A stretch of DNA of 10,796 nt from NCBI GenBank assembly GCA_028715585.1, contig JAQURN010000033.1:1-10796 (forward strand). The letters run 5' to 3'. This DNA is from Actinomycetota bacterium. GTDB taxonomy: Bacteria; Actinomycetota; Geothermincolia; Fen-727; JAQURN01. The translations under genes were made by a program, and so were the position numbers. Below, one piece after another: positions 8,036 to 10,796 of this stretch. The notes below the pieces were generated by a model, which was not told the DNA's origin, did not search any database, and worked only from the letters and a program-made list of their open reading frames with translations. Each line of letters begins with the position of its first letter. Position 1 is the stretch's first letter.

Positions 8036-8605
8036 TTGGACAAGAAAATGATAGAGGAAGCGGTAAGGATGTTTCTGGTTGGAATAGGTGAGGATCCAAG
8101 CAGAGAAGGCTTGAAACTCACGCCCTCCAGAGTTGCTTCGATGTGCGAGGAGGTATTTTCGGGGATAGGCACCGATGCGAAGCAATTTCTCGAAGCCCAG
8201 TTTTCAGAGGAACACGAAGAGATGATAGTAGTGAAGGACATACCGATTTATTCTATCTGCGAACACCACCTGATGCCGTTTATCGGTAAGGCGCATGTAG
8301 CGTATGTCCCCGGAAAGGTCAGACAGATAGTTGGCATAAGCAAGTTGGCTAGAGTTGTTGAAGCATCGTGCAGAAAGCTTCAGGTTCAGGAAAGGCTCAC
8401 TACCCAGGTTGCGGATGACATCATGGAGGGCTTAGAAGCTCAAGGAGTGCTTGTGGTCATCGAGGCGGAGCATTTGTGTATGGCTATGCGTGGCATAAAG
8501 AAACCTGGCACAATGACCGTAACTTCCGCGGTGAGGGGTCTTTTCTATAGGAGTGCCGCAAGTAGGTCTGAGGCTATGTCTCTTCTTTTGAAGAAGAGCT
8601 CCTAG
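8036..8605 (+). CDS. folE: GTP cyclohydrolase I (type IA)
   Basis: FolE opens the guanine ring of GTP to give 7,8-dihydroneopterin triphosphate, the first step of folate synthesis; the enzyme is a cytoplasmic homodecamer. From TTG 8036 the protein has 189 residues and begins with the MIEEAV...IGEDPSREGL helix typical of the family. Zinc ligands Cys75 and His78 (in CEHH) and Cys148 (in EHLCMAMRG) are present, as are the adjacent histidines His77 and His146 that correspond to catalytic residues of the E. coli enzyme. The GKVRQIVGISKLARVV segment and the C-terminal SAVRG are also standard. The reading frame extends upstream to ATG 7967, which would add 23 residues that do not resemble FolE, so the TTG with its AAGGAGG site is preferred. 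It is the zinc-dependent type IA enzyme, not the FolE2 (type IB) form. folP follows after 14 bases. Confidence 0.96.
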   Translation: MDKKMIEEAVRMFLVGIGEDPSREGLKLTPSRVASMCEEVFSGIGTDAKQFLEAQFSEEHEEMIVVKDIPIYSICEHHLMPFIGKAHVAYVPGKVRQIVGISKLARVVEASCRKLQVQERLTTQVADDIMEGLEAQGVLVVIEAEHLCMAMRGIKKPGTMTVTSAVRGLFYRSAASRSEAMSLLLKKSS

Positions 8606-8619
8606 GCAGTTTTTACAAA

Positions 8620-9882
8620 ATGGGAGAGAAGAAAAAACCGAATTACAGCATCCGGCTTATGAGAGTGGAAAGTCGTGAGGAAGCCAGGGGCATTCTTGGC
8701 GAGCTTGGATGTGAAGGTCCGGGAATTCAGATAATGAGCTCGAAGATGCGCCACCTCGTAATATCCGTGGACGGGGTTCAAGCGAGAGCAGCACACATTC
8801 TAAAACAGGTAATGCTTTCGAAGGGAGGGGAATGCGCTACACCAAGAGACGTTTTTTTCAAGAGCGAGGAACCCGTGCGGGTGGTTTTGATGGGCACCAT
8901 TTCCCAGTTTGGCAAGGCCTTGAAAAACCTTTCCGTCCAACCTTTTGGACTTTCATCTCTTGCTGATGATTTGAAAGAGGTCATTTCGAAAGAATGCCTG
9001 GCGAGGCCTAATCGTGAGCTTAAAGCTGGTTCTTTCAAGCTGGAGCTTGGGAAGAGAACTCTTGTAATGGGGGTGCTTAATGTAACGCCGGATTCATTTT
9101 CCGATGGAGGTAGGTATAGCGATTTCTCCGCCGCCAGGCAAAGAGCGATAGAAATGGCGGAAGAGGGAGCTGATATCATCGACATTGGGGGGGAATCGAC
9201 CCGACCCGGAGCGCTGCCGGTAAGCCTTGAGGAGGAATGCGAAAGGTTAATTCCACTCATAGAGGCACTGTCTTCTGATGTAGAAGTTCCTATATCGATT
9301 GATACGTGTAAAGCCATGGTGGCGGAGAGGGCAGTAGAAGCCGGGGCTTGCATCGTGAACGACATAAGCGCGTTGCGCTTTGACCCCCAAATGGGCTCGG
9401 TGGTAGCCAGCTTGGGGGTTCCGCTCATTCTTATGCACATGCAGGGCACGCCGAGGAACATGCAGGAAAATCCTCATTACGAGGACCTGATGGGGGAGAT
9501 AGGTTCGTTCCTGAGTGAGAGGGCGGAGGCAGCGCTCAAAGCCGGTATAGACGCGGGAAAAGTGCTCATAGATCCTGGCATAGGGTTTGGGAAAACCGCT
9601 CTTCACAACCTTGAAATAATCAGGCGGCTCGAGGAATTTCGCTCACTTCCCTATCCCCTTGTGATTGGTCCTTCGAGAAAGAGATTTATTGGCTATGTGC
9701 TTGATAAGCCTGTTGATGAGAGACTCATGGGGACTGCCGCTGCCGTGTCTTTTGCCATAGCTAGAGGGGCGGACATTGTGCGAGTCCATGATGTTAAAGA
9801 AATGGTGGATGTTGTGAAAGTGGCGGATGCCATTGCTGGGAAAACTATCGAGGAGGCAAAACTTGCTTTCGATAAATCTTGA
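8620..9882 (+). CDS. folP: Dihydropteroate synthase with extra N-terminal domain
   Basis: FolP joins p-aminobenzoate to 6-hydroxymethyl-7,8-dihydropterin pyrophosphate, giving dihydropteroate; it is the sulfonamide target. The TIM-barrel core spans about 137-420 with NVTPDSFSDGG (154-164), GGESTRPGA (190-198), SIDT (226-229), Asn247-Asp248, MHMQG (272-276), DPGIGFGK (318-325), PSRKRFIG (351-358) and RVHDV (388-392). All the pterin- and phosphate-binding blocks are intact. The protein has 420 residues, whereas ordinary bacterial FolP has roughly 270-290. The excess is an N-terminal domain of about 135 residues with its own folded-looking pattern, including RAAHILKQVMLSKGGE (56-71) and VLMGTISQF (89-97). 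I recall similar long FolP proteins in some thermophilic Clostridia, but the role of the extension is unknown to me. The start ATG 8620 has only a weak ribosome binding site. The 3' end overlaps folB by 20 bases. Confidence 0.96.
   Translation: MGEKKKPNYSIRLMRVESREEARGILGELGCEGPGIQIMSSKMRHLVISVDGVQARAAHILKQVMLSKGGECATPRDVFFKSEEPVRVVLMGTISQFGKALKNLSVQPFGLSSLADDLKEVISKECLARPNRELKAGSFKLELGKRTLVMGVLNVTPDSFSDGGRYSDFSAARQRAIEMAEEGADIIDIGGESTRPGALPVSLEEECERLIPLIEALSSDVEVPISIDTCKAMVAERAVEAGACIVNDISALRFDPQMGSVVASLGVPLILMHMQGTPRNMQENPHYEDLMGEIGSFLSERAEAALKAGIDAGKVLIDPGIGFGKTALHNLEIIRRLEEFRSLPYPLVIGPSRKRFIGYVLDKPVDERLMGTAAAVSFAIARGADIVRVHDVKEMVDVVKVADAIAGKTIEEAKLAFDKS
9851..9856 (+). promoter_or_regulatory. 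Ribosome binding site fixing the folB start
   Basis: A perfect AGGAGG lies inside the end of folP, six bases before TTG 9863. The alternative in-frame ATG 9827 has no comparable site and would add 12 residues not seen in dihydroneopterin aldolase. The position implies translational coupling of folB to folP. Confidence 0.75.
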
Positions 9883-10228
9883 TGGCATAAGGGTTTATGC
9901 CCATCACGGCGTGCTTCCAGATGAGAAAAGGGAGGGGCAGGAGTTTGTAATCGATGTTGAGGTCGAGCTGGATGTGGACGAAGAGAGACTGGATGACAAT
10001 CTGGCTAACACGCTGGATTATGCTCGCCTTGCCGTCTCCGTTCAGGAAATTGCCACCAGGAACCGTTTTGACCTCCTGGAGACTCTTGCGGGGAGGATTG
10101 CCACATACATCCTGACTCTTGATGATGTAAAATCGGCGAAAGTAAGGGTGAGGAAGATGAATGCTCCGCTTGAAGTCACCCTCCAGAGCGTGGGTGTTAC
10201 TGCTACGAGGGTAAGGGCGGATGAATAA
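9863..10228 (+). CDS. folB: Dihydroneopterin aldolase
   Basis: FolB cleaves 7,8-dihydroneopterin to 6-hydroxymethyl-7,8-dihydropterin and glycolaldehyde; the enzyme is a cytoplasmic homo-octamer. Starting at TTG 9863 gives 121 residues, normal for the family. The N-terminal GIRVYAHHGVLPDE block, LDYARL, LLETLAGRIA and RVRKMNAPL are all present. Glu21, Tyr53, Glu73 and Lys98 align by eye with the active-site Glu, Tyr, Glu and Lys of the Staphylococcus aureus enzyme. The gene overlaps the end of folP by 20 bases and the start of folK by 8 bases, so the three are almost certainly co-transcribed and translationally coupled. The upstream in-frame ATG 9827 would lengthen the overlap to 56 bases and lacks a good ribosome binding site. 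Confidence 0.95.
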   Translation: MLSINLDGIRVYAHHGVLPDEKREGQEFVIDVEVELDVDEERLDDNLANTLDYARLAVSVQEIATRNRFDLLETLAGRIATYILTLDDVKSAKVRVRKMNAPLEVTLQSVGVTATRVRADE

Positions 10229-10715
10229 TAGTAAAGTTTTCGTTGGACTTGGTTCCAACATGGGAGACCGCCTGGAAAATATCCGGTTTGCCTTGATGGA
10301 ACTTGCGAACCATCCTGAGATTGATGTAATCAAGTCATCTGAGGTTTATGAGTCTGAGCCTGTTGGTTATACTGCTCAGCCATTCTTTTTCAATGCTGTA
10401 CTGGAGCTTGAGACGAAGCTTGATCCATGGGAACTATTGGATTTTACCCAAGAGCTTGAAAACCTTGCTGGAAGGGAAAGAACGTTTCGCTGGGGTCCAA
10501 GAAGTTTGGACATCGATATACTTTTTTTTGGCGATTTAGTCCTTAAAGAGCCCAGGCTTGTTATTCCCCACCCTGAAATCGCGAGGAGAAGGTTTGTTCT
10601 CGAACCACTGGTAGAAATATGGAGAGACGCAAGATTTCCCGATGGGAGACTTGTCTCAGAAGCTCTCGAGGATGTTTCTTTGGATCAGGTAGTTTGGAGG
10701 GTGGGAGATTTATGA
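10221..10715 (+). CDS. folK: 2-amino-4-hydroxy-6-hydroxymethyldihydropteridine pyrophosphokinase (HPPK)
   Basis: FolK transfers pyrophosphate from ATP to 6-hydroxymethyl-7,8-dihydropterin, making the FolP substrate. The 164-residue product has GLGSNMGDR (9-17), the pterin-side Tyr/Phe-rich stretch around 50-58, the signature RWGPRSLDIDIL (90-101) with magnesium-binding Asp97 and Asp99, and IPHPE (115-119) followed by RRRFVLEPL. All are typical, and length is normal. ATG 10221 lies eight bases inside folB, preceded by GAGGG and AAGGG purine runs. It overlaps the next gene through an ATGA junction, continuing the coupled operon. No fusion to FolB or FolP is present, unlike some other organisms. 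Confidence 0.97.
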   Translation: MNNSKVFVGLGSNMGDRLENIRFALMELANHPEIDVIKSSEVYESEPVGYTAQPFFFNAVLELETKLDPWELLDFTQELENLAGRERTFRWGPRSLDIDILFFGDLVLKEPRLVIPHPEIARRRFVLEPLVEIWRDARFPDGRLVSEALEDVSLDQVVWRVGDL

Positions 10716-10796
10716 AACACCAAGACCTGATTTCGATAATTGGAACCGGTAAAGTAGGGACCGCGGTAGCAAAGGTGCTCCTCGAGAGAGGATACA
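10712..10796 (+). CDS. N-terminal fragment of a Rossmann-fold NAD(P)-binding protein (DUF2520-like?)
   Basis: ATG 10712 overlaps the folK stop by four bases (ATGA), with GGAGG and GGGAG just upstream. Only 28 codons are visible before the window ends. They contain IIGTGKVGTAVAKVLLERGY, a beta-strand, GxGxxG loop (residues 11-16) and helix of the dinucleotide-binding type. In many Actinobacteriota and some Clostridia, a Rossmann-like/DUF2520 protein with this kind of start sits after folK or before the pantothenate gene panC, so that family is my first guess. ProC-like reductases or other NAD(P) enzymes are possible. That a gene begins here is well supported, but the family assignment is tentative. 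Confidence 0.75.
   Translation, partial: MKHQDLISIIGTGKVGTAVAKVLLERGY

Noticed and set aside
8778..9461. Minus-strand open frame of 227 codons inside folP
   Set aside because: The translation is low-complexity and Ser-rich, as expected from the reverse of a Glu/Arg/Gly-rich gene, and it opposes conserved FolP motifs.
9827..9862. Upstream extension of folB to ATG 9827
   Set aside because: The added 12 residues are folP sequence read in another frame. AGGAGG before TTG 9863 and the family length support the later start.

Overview
The window is a compact, entirely plus-strand stretch of bacterial chromosome with no RNA genes, mobile elements or CRISPR. It carries nine complete or nearly complete genes and one gene cut off at the right edge. 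The left gene is also cut by the window edge. Base composition looks close to balanced. Arginine is often written AGG/AGA and isoleucine often ATA, a habit common in thermophilic or deep-branching anaerobic lineages. The order tilS-hpt-ftsH-folE-folP-folB-folK followed by a Rossmann-fold gene is the one I associate with Actinobacteriota. In Bacillus-type Firmicutes, other genes separate ftsH from the fol genes. My best guess is a non-classical, moderate-GC actinobacterial lineage or a nearby Gram-positive-type phylum. This is inferred from gene order and codon habit, not from a database search.

Region 1 (1-3775) is the accessory part. It holds the C-terminal bulk of a soluble sensor histidine kinase (partial GAF, four PAS-like modules, HisKA, HATPase) and then a CapA/PgsA-family exported protein of the metallophosphoesterase type. 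Neither is normally tied to the genes that follow, and no response regulator is visible.

Region 2 (3821-7851) is the conserved tilS-hpt-ftsH block: tRNA(Ile2) lysidine synthase, hypoxanthine/guanine phosphoribosyltransferase and the membrane-anchored AAA+ zinc protease FtsH. tilS and hpt are separated by one base and probably translationally coupled. The 94-base hpt-ftsH gap holds an extended -10 promoter candidate and an unexplained perfect Shine-Dalgarno sequence.

Region 3 (8036-10796) is a folate/pterin operon: GTP cyclohydrolase I, dihydropteroate synthase, dihydroneopterin aldolase and HPPK. It is tightly packed, with overlapping ends and starts. Together FolE, FolB, FolK and FolP convert GTP plus p-aminobenzoate to dihydropteroate. 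The dihydroneopterin triphosphate phosphohydrolase, p-aminobenzoate genes and FolC step are not in the window. FolP carries an N-terminal domain of about 135 residues that is absent from the textbook enzyme. Two starts (folE and folB) are best placed at TTG codons behind strong ribosome binding sites.

Most of the window is ordinary core metabolism, and I do not see a new biological system. The points most worth a second look are the FolP N-terminal domain, the cysteine cluster in the GAF region of the kinase, the cysteine content of the CapA-like protein, and the orphan ribosome binding site with its 12-codon reading frame before ftsH.
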